Assembly: GCA_013042695.1 (NCBI GenBank)
Contig: JABDPQ010000166.1
Span: 1-26,486, forward strand
Source: Desulfobacterales bacterium
Lineage (GTDB): Bacteria; Desulfobacterota; Desulfobulbia; Desulfobulbales; Desulfocapsaceae
DNA length: 26,486 nucleotides
Reading direction: 5' to 3'
Shown piece by piece: positions 1 to 7,977 of the stretch (the stretch's first letter is position 1; every line of letters starts with the position of its first letter). The translations under genes were made by a program, and so were the position numbers. The notes beneath the pieces are model-generated. The model worked only from the letters and a program-made list of their open reading frames with translations. It searched no databases and was not told the DNA's origin.

Positions 1-10
1 CCTGAATATT

Positions 11-130
11 TCATGAAAAACAGAACAGATTATTTAAAATCATATTAATATCATAGTGATATGCTTGATTACGAGCATATGACCGAGGATACAGTTTGTA
101 CCATAAATCAAGAAAATCTTTTTGTACCAT
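11..130 (-). other. Doubtful 39-codon ORF at left edge
   Basis: A short open frame on the minus strand starts at an ATG preceded six bases upstream by AAGGG, a fair ribosome-binding site, and encodes an aromatic- and Asn-rich peptide beginning MVQKDFLDLWYKLYPRSYAR. It ends abruptly. I do not recognise it. It could be the remnant of a mobile element or chance. It lies in a stretch with two short perfect inverted repeats. Confidence 0.2.
59..80. repeat. Short inverted repeat
   Basis: Arms ATATGCT (59-65) and AGCATAT (74-80) are perfect reverse complements around an 8-base loop. Together with the 184-202 hairpin it is the only structure seen in the gene-free first 278 bases. Confidence 0.4.
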
Positions 131-183
131 TTTCACCCTTCGGGCGAGCCTGCCAAGCCCATGGACTGCGTTATAAAGGGTTC

Positions 184-202
184 GCGGTAGTATACCTACC
201 GC
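184..202. repeat. Short hairpin downstream of the FAD oxidoreductase
   Basis: GCGGTAG (184-190) pairs perfectly with CTACCGC (196-202) around a 5-base loop. It lies 76 bases beyond the stop of the minus-strand gene at 279. No T-tract follows on either strand, so it is at best a weak terminator and may belong to a decayed repeat element. Confidence 0.4.
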
Positions 203-278
203 TTCAACCTTTATGCCTTGCCCATGAACCCGCCAGACTCGTGAAATATCCAGGCTAGGACTAAAGCAGTCGATGGCG

Positions 279-1526
279 CTATTTCAAATCCTCTCGTATC
301 GCTTCAGCGCATTTTCTTCCTGACAACAGCGCCCATTGCGTTCCCGGCAGGCTCTGGTATTCTCCGCAGACTCGGATACATCCATTGATGATATCAGGCA
401 GCGTATATGGATCTGCAGTCGGAGGATTCTGGTTTGGCAGGGCGTACTCTATCTGATAGGTGTGCAGATGTCTCAGATCATGCATCCCCTCGCCAAACCA
501 CTGCAGGAGCTGCGTTCTCACTTTGCTTTCAAGATCTGAATCTCCAATGTGATCTTCACCCAGAACAACTGCTGTAACCAGGGTTTTACCCTCAGGGGCA
601 TAATGGGGTGAAACCAGACTGGGTAAGGCAAGATTGTTGATGGGTCCGGTAGTATCTCCATTGAGAACAAGAAATGGATTGTTGAACGGAGGTTTCCAGT
701 TACAGCTATAGTAAAGACAAGACTCTCCTCTTGATGAACCGGAATGAGGTAATTTCAGCAGTTTTTCCACTACCGGACGTGATGTTGCCAGCACGATCAT
801 TTTTGCTTCAAGACGGCTCCCGTCTGCAAGAGTAACTGAACCACTCGACACTGACTCTACCTTACTGTTCAGTCGTATGGTGTCTTTTGGCAGGGAGGAA
901 GCCAGTTGTTTGGGGATCTCTTCCATGCCAAAGGCTGGCAGAGCCGCATCGCCAGATGAGAAAACCCTGAATATATACTTCAAGACGCGGCTTGATGCCT
1001 TAATTGACTGATCAAGACAGGCCCCAGCGAAAAAGGGTACAAAAAATCGTTGTATAAACTGTTCAGAGAATCCCCACTCATGAAGAAAATCAATGGTTCT
1101 TTCCTCAGGTTGAGAAAAGATATCCTCAAAAGAGCCGCGTGTCACAGATCGCCCGAGCCGAAGCATACCGAGACGATCTTTGAAACTTCCAATCGGTGAA
1201 AAAGCGGTTGAGAAAAAATGGGCGGGATGGTGGCGCGGATCTGCTATGATATGAAACCTGCCATTCCATCGAACTGCCACCCCTGCTGGGAATCTGCGCA
1301 AGTCAAGCCCATTATAATCCAGTGCTGCCTGTGCTTCAGGGTAACCGGTCTGCAAAACCTGAAAACCACGATCAAGCAGAAAACCATCTACCTTATCTGT
1401 CTTGACTCGTCCACCCGGTCGATCTCCCGCCTCAAGAATGAAACATGAAACACCATTCTTATGAAGCTCCCGGGCACAGCTCAATCCTGAAAGCCCGCCG
1501 CCAATAATGATGACATCACATTCCAT
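279..1526 (-). CDS. FAD-dependent oxidoreductase, amine oxidase / protoporphyrinogen-oxidase-like
   Basis: A flavoprotein of the amine-oxidase / phytoene-desaturase-like superfamily, predicted to be soluble. Residues 4-40 form a classic Rossmann dinucleotide fold: IIIGGGLSGL gives GxGxxG at 9-14, the acidic ribose-binding Glu is near residue 32, and the second motif GDRPGGR follows at 34-40. Near the C-terminus, CGEYQSLPGTQWALLSG matches the segment that closes over the FAD in this family. The 415-residue length is normal. The start ATG has an AGGGGAG ribosome-binding site about ten bases upstream. It lies 42 bases downstream of the ADP-ribosylglycohydrolase-like gene on the same strand, suggesting one operon. 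The substrate cannot be told from sequence; carotenoid, polyamine and porphyrinogen chemistry are all possible in the superfamily. Confidence 0.88.
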   Translation of the reverse strand: MECDVIIIGGGLSGLSCARELHKNGVSCFILEAGDRPGGRVKTDKVDGFLLDRGFQVLQTGYPEAQAALDYNGLDLRRFPAGVAVRWNGRFHIIADPRHHPAHFFSTAFSPIGSFKDRLGMLRLGRSVTRGSFEDIFSQPEERTIDFLHEWGFSEQFIQRFFVPFFAGACLDQSIKASSRVLKYIFRVFSSGDAALPAFGMEEIPKQLASSLPKDTIRLNSKVESVSSGSVTLADGSRLEAKMIVLATSRPVVEKLLKLPHSGSSRGESCLYYSCNWKPPFNNPFLVLNGDTTGPINNLALPSLVSPHYAPEGKTLVTAVVLGEDHIGDSDLESKVRTQLLQWFGEGMHDLRHLHTYQIEYALPNQNPPTADPYTLPDIINGCIRVCGEYQSLPGTQWALLSGRKCAEAIREDLK

Positions 1527-1568
1527 TTCGGAAAGACTCCCCTGCTAAAGTAAATGTAATCGTTCAGA

Positions 1569-2585
1569 CTACGACAATTGCTCAATTAACGGGGGCTGCA
1601 GCAACCCCTTGAGCCATCGCTGAGGCCACCCTTGTATTCCGTTCTCTGCCCCAAGCAGGGCCCCAAGTATGGCACCTCTGCCGGCATTATCTCCGCCACA
1701 CATGGTGTTTGCAATCAGTCCCCTCTCGGGATTTTCTGGGTATTTTACGGCCAGATACAAAATAGCAGGCAGAGCATGTTCCATATAGCATGCTGAAGAA
1801 AAATGTCTGCCGACAACGACCTGATCCGGATAGTGCAGCAAGGATTCAAGTGGATGCTTGGCAAAGCCATAGGTACACTCGCTGCAGTTGTGTGAAATGG
1901 CATCGGCAAGCGACCTGTCATGCAAAACATCAAGAATGATACTTGCAACGAGATTACCCCCCTGTTCCATAACGCTGCCACCATGTGTGAGTGCAAGATG
2001 CTGCAGTGCCGTTGTTTGCGCGTCATCAGCAGATTCAGCCAACCTAATTGCCACCGGCAGCATCTGGGTGAGGCCACCAATGTGTTTTTCGTCTGTTCGG
2101 CCGCACTGCAGCGGTGCCATGCCGTTGCCGTAGTTGGTGAAGAAATGTCTGAGATATTCTTCCACATAGGTATCTTTATGAGTACCGGGAGTGGTCATAA
2201 ATGCGATCAACCGGTCCAGCCAAACTTCAGCATCATATGACTTTTCACCTTGCAGTAGATCTAAAACTTCCCCAGCCAGTTTAACGTTGAGGGTGTTTTC
2301 TCCTGCCTGAAGAAATTGATGATAATGAATTCCTCGCTGACCCCAATACTGCGCCTGATCATGCAATATATCTGAGGTGGTGCTTGCAGGTATATAAGAG
2401 GATCGCCAGAGTATTGAATCCGGATGCGGGTTGCGCGGTTTACAATAGTCTGTGACCTCGCCATAATCCCTTTGCAGCGCCTGTGTATTGTAATACCAGT
2501 GAACGGGCATGGCTAGCGCATCTCCGATAAACATGCCGAAAAGGGCCCCGGCAACCCGGTCTGAAAATGAAATTAAATGTCCCAT
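1569..2585 (-). CDS. ADP-ribosylglycohydrolase-family protein
   Basis: Member of the ADP-ribosylglycohydrolase (DraG/ARH, crystallin-J1-like) superfamily, all-alpha enzymes that use paired metal ions to remove ADP-ribose from proteins or small molecules. The N-terminal motif GALFGMFIGDALAMPVHW (about 13-30) is typical. The C-terminal CGGDNAGRGAILGALLGA (about 296-313) is the second metal-site signature, but it reads GGDNAGR where classical ARH enzymes have GDxD(T/S), so one acidic ligand is replaced. The 338-residue length fits. The altered motif resembles subfamilies not shown to be hydrolases, so catalysis is uncertain. It is the first gene of an apparent two-gene minus-strand unit with the FAD oxidoreductase. 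The region upstream (2586-2858) is shared with a divergent gene. Confidence 0.85.
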   Translation of the reverse strand: MGHLISFSDRVAGALFGMFIGDALAMPVHWYYNTQALQRDYGEVTDYCKPRNPHPDSILWRSSYIPASTTSDILHDQAQYWGQRGIHYHQFLQAGENTLNVKLAGEVLDLLQGEKSYDAEVWLDRLIAFMTTPGTHKDTYVEEYLRHFFTNYGNGMAPLQCGRTDEKHIGGLTQMLPVAIRLAESADDAQTTALQHLALTHGGSVMEQGGNLVASIILDVLHDRSLADAISHNCSECTYGFAKHPLESLLHYPDQVVVGRHFSSACYMEHALPAILYLAVKYPENPERGLIANTMCGGDNAGRGAILGALLGAENGIQGWPQRWLKGLLQPPLIEQLS

Positions 2586-2858
2586 ACCAGTTATAGTAAA
2601 GTCTTTTCAAGAAGCTTCAAGCAGAGAGACAACAGGTGATGGAGAAAAGTCTCAAATAATGTAACCAGTAACAATAATGATCGTTTCCTCTCGTATTATG
2701 CTGCTTTTTATTCCCTATTGCCCGACAAGAGCTTTGGTTTATTATTTTTTATGATTACGTTTGATGGTGGCTAACTCACAAACAGAAAAGGCCAGAGCAA
2801 ATAAGAACTGGCAGAGTTACATAAAAAAAAATCGTTACATAATCTTAGGAAGGTGCCT

Positions 2859-3257
2859 ATGAAGCTTAAAGACTTTTTTACAAACCGCTCAGGAGTGGGG
2901 GTACTTGCCACTGCGAGCGAAACAGGTGCGGTTGATGTGGCCGTTTACTCAAAACCTCACTTTCTGGATGGCGAAACCATTTCATTCATTATGCGTGATC
3001 GACTCACCCACGCGAACGTCCAATCAAACCCCTATGCAAGTTATATATTTATTGAAGCGGGTTCTAAATCTAAAGGCATACGTCTCTACCTAGAAAAAGT
3101 AAGTGAGACAGACGATCAGGAGCTCATCGCACCTTTGTCCAGACGCAGCCTTTCACCAGAAGAAGATGAGGCGAAAGGCCCAAAATTCCTCGTAAGCTTT
3201 AAGCTGATAAAAGCCTTGCCCGTGCTTGGCGGCGAAGAAATTGTCGTAGAACTCTAA
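2859..3257 (+). CDS. Pyridoxamine 5'-phosphate oxidase-fold (flavin-binding split barrel) protein
   Basis: A 132-residue protein that looks like the PNPOx-like split-barrel family. LKDFFTNRSGVGVLATA begins the barrel, FLDGETISFIMRDRLTHANV is the typical central strand pair with the Arg/Thr stretch before a helix, and ASYIFIEAG is the following strand. Family members bind FMN, F420 or heme; the substrate here is unknown. I place the start at the ATG at 2859 because AGGAAGG (2847-2853) lies five bases upstream. An in-frame GTG at 2853 falls inside that ribosome-binding site and is unlikely. The gene stands alone and ends 22 bases before the convergent gene at 3280. Confidence 0.78.
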   Translation: MKLKDFFTNRSGVGVLATASETGAVDVAVYSKPHFLDGETISFIMRDRLTHANVQSNPYASYIFIEAGSKSKGIRLYLEKVSETDDQELIAPLSRRSLSPEEDEAKGPKFLVSFKLIKALPVLGGEEIVVEL

Positions 3258-3279
3258 ATGGCCGGGGGGAGTTAAACTC

Positions 3280-4230
3280 TTAACAGTTGGCTGAATAGTT
3301 GCTTACTGCTTCCCGAGCTTGTTGCGTTGAAAGCGATGAAATATCCGAGAAGAGGCGCCTGCATTCTTCAAGGTTGAGTGATTTGACGAGATTGATTGAA
3401 CTGATTTCATTGCGCAGATGAGGAAAGGAGCGATTTTTATCATCAATCTCTTCCTTGTGAATGATTTTGGTATATATCAAAGATTGACCACAGAGCAGGT
3501 TTTCTCGTTTTCGGCTTATCTTTTCGCCAAATATGTAGCAGAGTGTTAGCTGATCACCGGGATTGAGAATAGTTCCTTCCAATTCCAGGTGACCGATGAT
3601 TTCTTCTTCGATAAATCGGGGATTGAGCAGCCATCCTGAAAGGTTTTTATCGAGCAAGTGGCCAAGATACTTATGTATCGCTCCCACCTCAATGAATATA
3701 TCTCTGCCCGTTGTTATTGATTCGATAATGGAATTCGCTCGCATCGTATCCCGCAGCTTGAATCTTTGGGCATCGGCTTTGGCAAAACGCTGCATGGCCT
3801 CGAGAATGTCGTAGAAATTTCCCGACCGCGAAGACTTATAGTATTCGATAAGCGCGCTAGTAGCATTTCGTTCGGCCTGGTAAACGTCATAGAGTATGGA
3901 GGGACGATCTATATCTTCCGGAGAATGGTCTTCAGCAAAAAAGAAATGAATCCTCTCAAGATGCTCTAAAAATGGTTCAAGTTGTATGATGTCTATGTTA
4001 CAGGAAAATAAATCCTGTAATAAACAATTGTATTTTCGGGAAAATAAAGGATATTCGAGATCTAGCTCAAGCATGTAATCATCAAGATCAGTCTCACCGG
4101 CGAGCATAGATTGGAATTGGGGATGAGGTGGCTCTTCGAGAATAATGACATCATGCTCCTTCATGATATCGATGGTCACATCCAGAATTTCAGGACGATG
4201 GGTAGAATAACAAAGTGTCAGCTGATTCAT
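3280..4230 (-). CDS. Uncharacterised protein, possible TIKI/TraB-like fold
   Basis: I do not recognise this 316-residue protein with certainty. It has no signal peptide or membrane segment. Visible landmarks recall the TIKI/TraB/EreA/ChaN superfamily: an N-terminal strand with LCYSTHRPE (His11), the acidic pair ILEEPP (Glu32-Glu33), an Arg-rich helix RDTMRANSIIESI (160-172), and a strand ending in VGAIHKYLG, a GxxH motif at 183-186. In that superfamily such residues build a metal-dependent hydrolase or heme-binding site. The middle (50-150) is acidic and helical. The start codon lacks a clear ribosome-binding site. It is a single minus-strand gene converging with the flavin-fold gene. The reading frame is convincing; the fold assignment is a hypothesis. 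Confidence 0.72.
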   Translation of the reverse strand: MNQLTLCYSTHRPEILDVTIDIMKEHDVIILEEPPHPQFQSMLAGETDLDDYMLELDLEYPLFSRKYNCLLQDLFSCNIDIIQLEPFLEHLERIHFFFAEDHSPEDIDRPSILYDVYQAERNATSALIEYYKSSRSGNFYDILEAMQRFAKADAQRFKLRDTMRANSIIESITTGRDIFIEVGAIHKYLGHLLDKNLSGWLLNPRFIEEEIIGHLELEGTILNPGDQLTLCYIFGEKISRKRENLLCGQSLIYTKIIHKEEIDDKNRSFPHLRNEISSINLVKSLNLEECRRLFSDISSLSTQQAREAVSNYSANC

Positions 4231-4508
4231 GCCAACACTATATAATGTATTTTCAAAAGAACCAGGTTGTCATAAATTGTAAGATTTGAGACTCGACCTG
4301 ATAGATTCCGATAATCAATTTCCAGAAAATCTGTCAGTCCTCCTCATTACCTTCTATCCGAAGATTGACATGTAGAGTATTAACCTTGGAGAAATGTTAA
4401 GAATTGAGATCTTAGAATTGGCTATGTTACGCCTCAATCAACCGGATTAGAGAGTAGAGGGAACGAAGCGAGTATTTACCGGGTTGCCCTTTGATCCCTT
4501 TTCTCTAG
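4231..4508. other. Intergenic region between divergent genes
   Basis: The 376 bases between the TIKI-like gene and the barrel gene hold no convincing gene. An AT-rich TATATAATG near 4239-4247 may belong to the promoter of the minus-strand gene. The plus-strand promoter is listed separately at 4509-4537. No known riboswitch structure was recognised. Confidence 0.4.
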
Positions 4509-4537
4509 TTGACACAGGACCAGCCATATCTTATTCT
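4509..4537 (+). promoter_or_regulatory. Sigma-70-type promoter for the barrel/isomerase/HupE operon
   Basis: A perfect -35 TTGACA (4509-4514) is followed after 17 bases by TATTCT (4532-4537), which matches four of six -10 positions. Transcription would begin near 4545, about 60 bases before the ATG at 4607. This argues against extending that gene further upstream. Confidence 0.5.
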
Positions 4538-4606
4538 AACATTTCATTTATTTATACCTTTTTCCCATACTATTGTGGTCATCCACTCAAAATTAGAGGC
4601 AATGAT

Positions 4607-5350
4607 ATGAGACTTCAGCAACTAATACTCCATCTTGTTTTTATTCTATTACTGATTCCCCTTACAGCCAATGCTGAAAGTAATAAAGACTGGGAGTTTG
4701 AACTAGCCCCATTCTATCTTTGGGCTATCAATATCAGCGGTGATGTTGGCCTGGTGGGCAGGACATCCAGTACGCAGGTTGAATTCAGCGATGTCTGGGA
4801 CAATCTTGAAGGGGTATTCACCACTCGCTTTAGTACCGTCTACAAGAAGAAATTCGGTCTGATGGTTGACTACAACTACCTCGATCTTGGTAAAGAAAAG
4901 GACAGCGAACGAATCAACCTTGAAGTTGGATTCACTTCGAAGATATTAAATCTTGCAGGGACATATAGGGTGATTGACGACAAACATAGACTCGATGGGC
5001 TAGCAGGTATCCGCTACATCTCCATGGATGTCAGTTTCGATTTTCCCGATATCAATCAAGATTTAAGTGGTGATTACAGCTGGACAGATCCTATCCTGGG
5101 ACTGCTTTATAGATATCCCTTTAATGAACGGTGGGGACTGCGTCTCTATGGCGATATTGGTGGCTTTGGTGTTGGATCAGATTTTACCTGGCAGAGTGTA
5201 GCGCTGCTGACCTACCAGCCATGGGAAAACGTGGCTTTCGCCCTTGGATACAGAGCACTGGGAGCTGACTATGTATCTGATGGTAGCAATGCCTTTACCT
5301 ATGATGCAACGACCCATGGACCGCTCTTTGGTATCGATTTTCGCTGGTAA
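4607..5350 (+). CDS. Outer-membrane beta-barrel protein
   Basis: A 247-residue exported protein. Residues 1-23 are a Sec signal peptide: MRLQQ, a hydrophobic core LVFILLLIPLT and the cleavage site ANA before ES. The mature part alternates aromatic and polar residues in short strands (FELAPFYLWAINISG, GLMVDYNYLDLG, YRVIDDKHRLDGLAGIRYI, WGLRLYGDIGGFGVGSD) and ends in GIDFRW, a terminal aromatic residue as expected for BAM-inserted barrels. About eight strands fit the length. The start was chosen at 4607 because AGAGG (4595-4599) precedes it at seven bases and the upstream in-frame extension contains a promoter. It leads the operon of isomerase and HupE-like genes, so a role as an outer-membrane pore for the same cargo is possible but is inference. 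Confidence 0.8.
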   Translation: MRLQQLILHLVFILLLIPLTANAESNKDWEFELAPFYLWAINISGDVGLVGRTSSTQVEFSDVWDNLEGVFTTRFSTVYKKKFGLMVDYNYLDLGKEKDSERINLEVGFTSKILNLAGTYRVIDDKHRLDGLAGIRYISMDVSFDFPDINQDLSGDYSWTDPILGLLYRYPFNERWGLRLYGDIGGFGVGSDFTWQSVALLTYQPWENVAFALGYRALGADYVSDGSNAFTYDATTHGPLFGIDFRW

Positions 5351-5476
5351 CTAATGGAAAAACAGATCCAATAGCCCCGTCATTTCGACTCCATTTAACT
5401 CAAGTCCTGGTGTAGTTCTCTTGTTCCAAGTCTGTTTGATCCCTCCATTTTGGGTAAGAATTATTCCGTATCCTCG

Positions 5477-6349
5477 ATGAAAAAGCTCATAAAAGACCCG
5501 CTCTGCCATTTTTTGATAATCGGTGCAGCCCTTTTTCTGATCTTTGATATCGTTCAAGACCCTGGCGATAGTTCACTCAACACTATCACCATCAATACAG
5601 CAGATATCAAAGTCATCAAGGCGGACTTTGCCCGCAGGTGGCAGCGCCCAGCGTCAGAGGAGGAACTTTCTGCCCTGATCACTGAATTTGCACGCAATGA
5701 AATGGCCTATCGAGAAGCGCTCGCCCTGGGATTAGACCAGGATGACCCAATCATAAAGAGGCGTTTGCGCTCGAAGCTTGATCTGATTGTAGAGGACATG
5801 GCCCGACTCTCACCTCCCTCAAACCAGGATCTCACAAAGTTCTTGGATGAGAATTCTGATAGATACAAAGTCCAGCCAAGGATTTCTTTTCGACAGATTT
5901 ATTTTAATCCTGAGTCTCGGGGTGAACAGACAACAGCCGATATAGCTGCCGCTCTGGATAAACTCAAATCTTCTCCGACACAACAGGATATTCTCACTAT
6001 TGGTGATGCGACCATGTTGCCGGCTCAACTTGAATTGACCCCGATCACGCTCATCTCCAGACAGTTTGGCCAGATGTTCAGCAAATCTCTGCTTGAGATT
6101 GCACCCGAAACATGGATTGGCCCTGTTGGCTCAGGCTATGGACTGCACCTTGTTTATGTGGAAAAACAGGTAGCTGGTTACCTGCCTCCACTCTCTGAAA
6201 TCCGGGAAGCTGTCGAGCGTGACTGGACATATCAGCATCGGGATAATGTTTTACGGGATGCCTATCGTTTACTGGCAGAGCAATATCGTGTGATTATCGA
6301 GACAGATCCTGCAAACCCACAGGAATGGACAGCAGAGGCTGCACAATAG
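5477..6349 (+). CDS. Membrane-anchored parvulin-type peptidyl-prolyl isomerase (PpiC/SurA-like)
   Basis: A 290-residue periplasmic folding factor anchored in the inner membrane. Residues 11-26 (HFLIIGAALFLIFDIV) form a single membrane segment. A helical chaperone part with FARNEMAYREALALGLDQDD (71-90) and IIKRRLRSKLDLI (92-104) is the usual SurA-N-like region. The parvulin domain covers about 135-235 and ends with the hallmark IGPVGSGYGLHLVYV. A long basic/acidic helix follows. The ATG at 5477 is preferred, although its ribosome-binding site is poor; a TTG at 5450 is an alternative. It stops one base before the next ATG, so it is almost certainly co-transcribed with the HupE-like genes, perhaps helping fold the barrel or HupE periplasmic domains. 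Confidence 0.85.
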   Translation: MKKLIKDPLCHFLIIGAALFLIFDIVQDPGDSSLNTITINTADIKVIKADFARRWQRPASEEELSALITEFARNEMAYREALALGLDQDDPIIKRRLRSKLDLIVEDMARLSPPSNQDLTKFLDENSDRYKVQPRISFRQIYFNPESRGEQTTADIAAALDKLKSSPTQQDILTIGDATMLPAQLELTPITLISRQFGQMFSKSLLEIAPETWIGPVGSGYGLHLVYVEKQVAGYLPPLSEIREAVERDWTYQHRDNVLRDAYRLLAEQYRVIIETDPANPQEWTAEAAQ

Positions 6350-6350
6350 T

Positions 6351-7367
6351 ATGGAGCGTGGCTACTTCTTTTTTCCCATCTTGTTTCTGGTCATTTCTTC
6401 GATTCTCGTGTCCACTCCTGCATTCTCCCATGAGAGTCAACCAGGATCCCTCACGATCAGACAGATCGACAATGACCGTTACGATATTTCATATAGAGCC
6501 CCCAATTACTATGGAAAACGGCATCCGGCTCAACTACAGTTGCCGGAGGAATGGAAGACCCTGGGCCAGGCAACCGAAAGAAAAATAGGTGATTCAATTG
6601 TCTACCATAGGGTTATATCCACCAACCAGAATTCCATTGAAGGCAAAACCATTTCCTTCTCTGGTATTGAGTCAACTATTACCAACATCTTTGTTAGGTT
6701 AACAAGGCTTGACGGTACCCAGATGAGCACAGTTGCCAATGCCGCAACTCCTCGTGTAACACTCCGAGGTGAACGCTACTGGTATGTAACAACTGGAGAG
6801 TATGTAGCGCTTGGCTTGCACCACATCCTGCTCGGTGTTGATCACCTATTGTTTGTGTTAGGACTGCTGATGATTGTCAGCGGCGGTATGATGCTCTTTA
6901 AAACGATAACCTCGTTTACTGTCGCTCATTCGATAACACTTGCTATTGCGACACTTGGCTACGCTCAGGCACCCCTACCGCCGCTGAACGCTGCAATTGC
7001 CCTGTCAATACTCTTCCTTGGCCCGGAGATCGTCCGTGCCCGCCGCGGTGAAAGCAGCTTGACCATAAGATTTCCCTGGCTGGTAGCCTTTGCATTTGGG
7101 TTGCTGCACGGATTTGGGTTTGCAAGCGGTCTCTCAACTGTCGGAATGCCTGGTGCAGAGTTACCATGGGCACTGCTCTGGTTTAATGTCGGGGTAGAAA
7201 TCGGCCAGCTGCTCTTTGTTTTTCTTGCCCTTGCCCTTGTTCGGTCCTTCAGGATACTTGAGATCCGCTGGCCTCGATGGGCACTCGCCCTGCCGGGATA
7301 TACTGTCGGTAGTCTCGGCGCTTACTGGACAATTCAACGAACAGCACTATTGCTGGGGGTTATTTAG
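6351..7367 (+). CDS. HupE/UreJ-family membrane protein with N-terminal periplasmic domain
   Basis: A 338-residue two-part protein. A signal peptide (1-26, ending STPAFSH) is followed by a beta-rich periplasmic domain (about 28-145) and then a membrane domain of about six to seven helices. The membrane domain carries the His/Asp motifs of the HupE/UreJ superfamily: GLHHILLGVDHLLFVLG (155-171), FTVAHSITL (189-197), FGLLHGFGFASGL (249-261) and FNVGVEIGQL (278-287). HupE/UreJ proteins are linked to nickel (sometimes cobalt) entry for hydrogenase or urease, but the long form with an extracytoplasmic domain is functionally uncharacterised. It starts two bases after the isomerase stop and is followed one base after its own stop by the next HupE gene. 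No hydrogenase or urease gene is visible in this window. Confidence 0.85.
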   Translation: MERGYFFFPILFLVISSILVSTPAFSHESQPGSLTIRQIDNDRYDISYRAPNYYGKRHPAQLQLPEEWKTLGQATERKIGDSIVYHRVISTNQNSIEGKTISFSGIESTITNIFVRLTRLDGTQMSTVANAATPRVTLRGERYWYVTTGEYVALGLHHILLGVDHLLFVLGLLMIVSGGMMLFKTITSFTVAHSITLAIATLGYAQAPLPPLNAAIALSILFLGPEIVRARRGESSLTIRFPWLVAFAFGLLHGFGFASGLSTVGMPGAELPWALLWFNVGVEIGQLLFVFLALALVRSFRILEIRWPRWALALPGYTVGSLGAYWTIQRTALLLGVI

Positions 7368-7368
7368 C

Positions 7369-7977
7369 ATGAAAGATTCGGTTTACGTCACCGTCCGTCT
7401 CGCCGCCTTCTTACTGGTAATTACTTGTATAGGTGTGCCTTCGGCATATGGTCATATCGAACAGGGACAGGCAGCAGGCTTTATGACTGGACTCGAACAC
7501 CCGTGGTCTGGTTTTGATCACATCCTGGCTATGGTCGCGGTCGGCATTTGGGGAGCACAACTTGGCAATCCCGCCCTGTGGATACTCCCGGTTACCTTTC
7601 CCATGATGATGTCACTCGGTGCATTTATGGGACTTGTGGGTATGCCGGTACCAGGTGTCGAGATGGGCATTGCTCTGTCTGCTATCGTTCTTGGCGTCAT
7701 GGTGATGGGTCAGATTCGCCCCAACCTTGTTATCGCAATGCTGATTGTTGGGGTTTTCGCTATATTCCACGGTCACGCCCATGGTACAGAATTACCACCA
7801 GGCCAAAATGGTTTACTTTACAGCATGGGCTTTATAGTGGCTACCGGTATTCTTCATGGCGTGGGAATCCTCATAGGGACTCTTCATCGCTACCATTTCG
7901 GCAGGTTTTTCCTTCGGGGCAGTGGTGCCTTTATCTCGCTTATGGGAATAGTGTTCCTCTGGCAGGCGCTATCATGA
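7369..7977 (+). CDS. HupE/UreJ-family protein, canonical short form
   Basis: A 202-residue membrane protein. The signal peptide 1-28 ends at SAYGH, leaving a His at or near the mature N-terminus as in typical HupE. The signature metal motif HPWSGFDHILAMVAVG runs 44-59 (His44, Asp50, His51), and a second His cluster FHGHAHG sits at 133-139. About six membrane helices follow the usual HupE pattern. The family is associated with Ni(II)/Co(II) uptake across the inner membrane. GGGGG lies nine bases before the chosen ATG. An upstream in-frame extension would run back through the preceding gene and was rejected. Its TGA overlaps the next gene in an ATGA arrangement, indicating translational coupling. 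Confidence 0.87.
   Translation: MKDSVYVTVRLAAFLLVITCIGVPSAYGHIEQGQAAGFMTGLEHPWSGFDHILAMVAVGIWGAQLGNPALWILPVTFPMMMSLGAFMGLVGMPVPGVEMGIALSAIVLGVMVMGQIRPNLVIAMLIVGVFAIFHGHAHGTELPPGQNGLLYSMGFIVATGILHGVGILIGTLHRYHFGRFFLRGSGAFISLMGIVFLWQALS

Noticed and set aside
61..258. 65-codon plus-strand frame at the left edge
   Set aside because: No ribosome-binding site, no recognisable domain, and it runs across both inverted repeats; codon choice looks random.
4484..4606. 41-residue N-terminal extension of the barrel protein
   Set aside because: It has no ribosome-binding site, overlaps a good promoter, and would bury the signal peptide.
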